From positions 33,437-97,436 of the forward strand of contig JAFUQM010000026.1 of NCBI GenBank assembly GCA_017472325.1: DNA of 64,000 nt. The letters are read 5' to 3'. The stretch comes from Lachnospiraceae bacterium. GTDB lineage: Bacteria; Bacillota; Clostridia; Lachnospirales; Lachnospiraceae. Below are positions 63,747 to 64,000 of this stretch, in pieces (within the stretch, counting starts at the first letter, position 1; the number at the start of each line of letters is the position of its first letter). A program made the translations under genes and the position numbers. The notes beneath the pieces are model-generated. The model was not told where the DNA came from. It did not search any database and was given only the letters and a program-made list of their open reading frames with translations.

Positions 63747-64000
63747 AATACCGTCCTGCTGCCCAGTCTTCCAAAGCATGATATATGATAATACTTTCTT
63801 ATCTGCGGATTTTGATATTTGCAATGTATCTTTGGTTTTTATTTTTTCAAAGGGACTCGTCATAAAAATGCAAGTATTTCTAGGCACCTGATTTTGATGG
63901 TTTTTATTGCAACCGTCTCGCAAAACTCGCCTTACAGAAAATAGCAGCATATGTACAGGCGCGACTTTTAACCGTTTTGTGCGTTTTCTTAATGAAGCAC
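63747..64000. other. Window-end intergenic region
   Basis: No gene is visible in the last 254 bases. A stretch at 63929-63964 repeats the 18-base TTACAGAAAATAGCAGCA found in the ftsH terminator region (59970-59987), here inside a CGCCT-TACA/TGTACAGGCG hairpin. It could be a structured element or the start of a terminator of a gene beyond the window. Confidence 0.5.

Overview
The window looks like a chromosomal segment of a low-GC, Gram-positive, flagellated member of the Clostridia, most likely family Lachnospiraceae. The reasons are strong AGGAGG-type ribosome-binding sites, TTGACA/TATAAT-type promoters, Bacillus-like gene orders (mbl-flhO-flhP, the yrr cluster, rapZ-whiA-crh, comFC-yvyF), a type III glutamine synthetase, and small membrane proteins next to a diadenylate cyclase that I do not recognise from Bacillus. 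I see no prophage, insertion sequence, CRISPR array or rRNA. Almost everything is housekeeping, and nearly all genes lie on the minus strand. Coordinates below are on the plus strand, so minus-strand operons read from high to low numbers.

Layout. 1-2.2 kb: the 3'-truncated diadenylate cyclase cdaA with two upstream membrane proteins. 2.3-5.6 kb: recD2, comF and a YvyF-like zinc-ribbon protein. 5.9-7.2 kb: a chemoreceptor without a sensor domain. 7.4-10.4 kb: mbl/mreB followed by flhO, flhP and a FlgJ-like rod protein. 10.8-15.7 kb: uvrB-uvrA. 15.9-21.5 kb: a branched-chain amino acid ABC importer (livJ alone; livH-M-G-F with a cytidylate-kinase-like gene). 21.6-26.8 kb: a PucR-type regulator, ftsE, ftsX, an M23 peptidoglycan hydrolase and a Ctp protease. 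27.1-30.6 kb: acyl-ACP thioesterase, cvfB, a small HPr-fold-like protein, a CPBP protease and a WecG/TagA-like protein; tRNA-Gln(CUG) sits just upstream. 30.9-40.0 kb: the yrr-type cluster mtaB, ireB, ruvX, DUF1292, RNase J, ylbF-like, a catalytic-domain-less MltG-like protein, O-methyltransferase, U32 protein and glnN. 40.1 kb: a solitary HPr-like gene on plus. 40.5-46.5 kb: patatin, uppP, prmA (interrupted), rsmE, cysteine desulfurase, thiI. 46.5-51.9 kb: a lipoprotein, a GNAT protein, ppiB, an alanine/sodium symporter and fba. 52.0-59.9 kb: uvrC-hprK-glcK-murB-rapZ-whiA-crh, then a lipid-kinase-like gene. 60.0-63.7 kb: ftsH and, divergently, a DUF1846 gene.

The genes suggest several linked functions. 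HprK, a Crh-like HPr, glucokinase and aldolase belong to carbon regulation. Mbl, MurB, UppP, FtsEX, M23 and Ctp belong to envelope growth. All three Uvr subunits are present. The cysteine desulfurase probably feeds ThiI.

The most unusual signals are: (1) a 37-bp head-to-tail repeat family that begins right after intrinsic terminators at several loci and can fold into a small hairpin with compensatory changes; (2) an in-frame TAA near the start of an otherwise intact prmA; (3) three HPr-fold or HPr-like small proteins lacking the PTS histidine but keeping a Lys-Ser at the HprK target position, in a window that also encodes HprK; (4) altered nucleotide-binding motifs in the lipid kinase and RapZ; and (5) an MltG-like protein reduced to its membrane anchor and LysM-like part. 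All family calls are from reading translated sequence and motifs; no database search was run.
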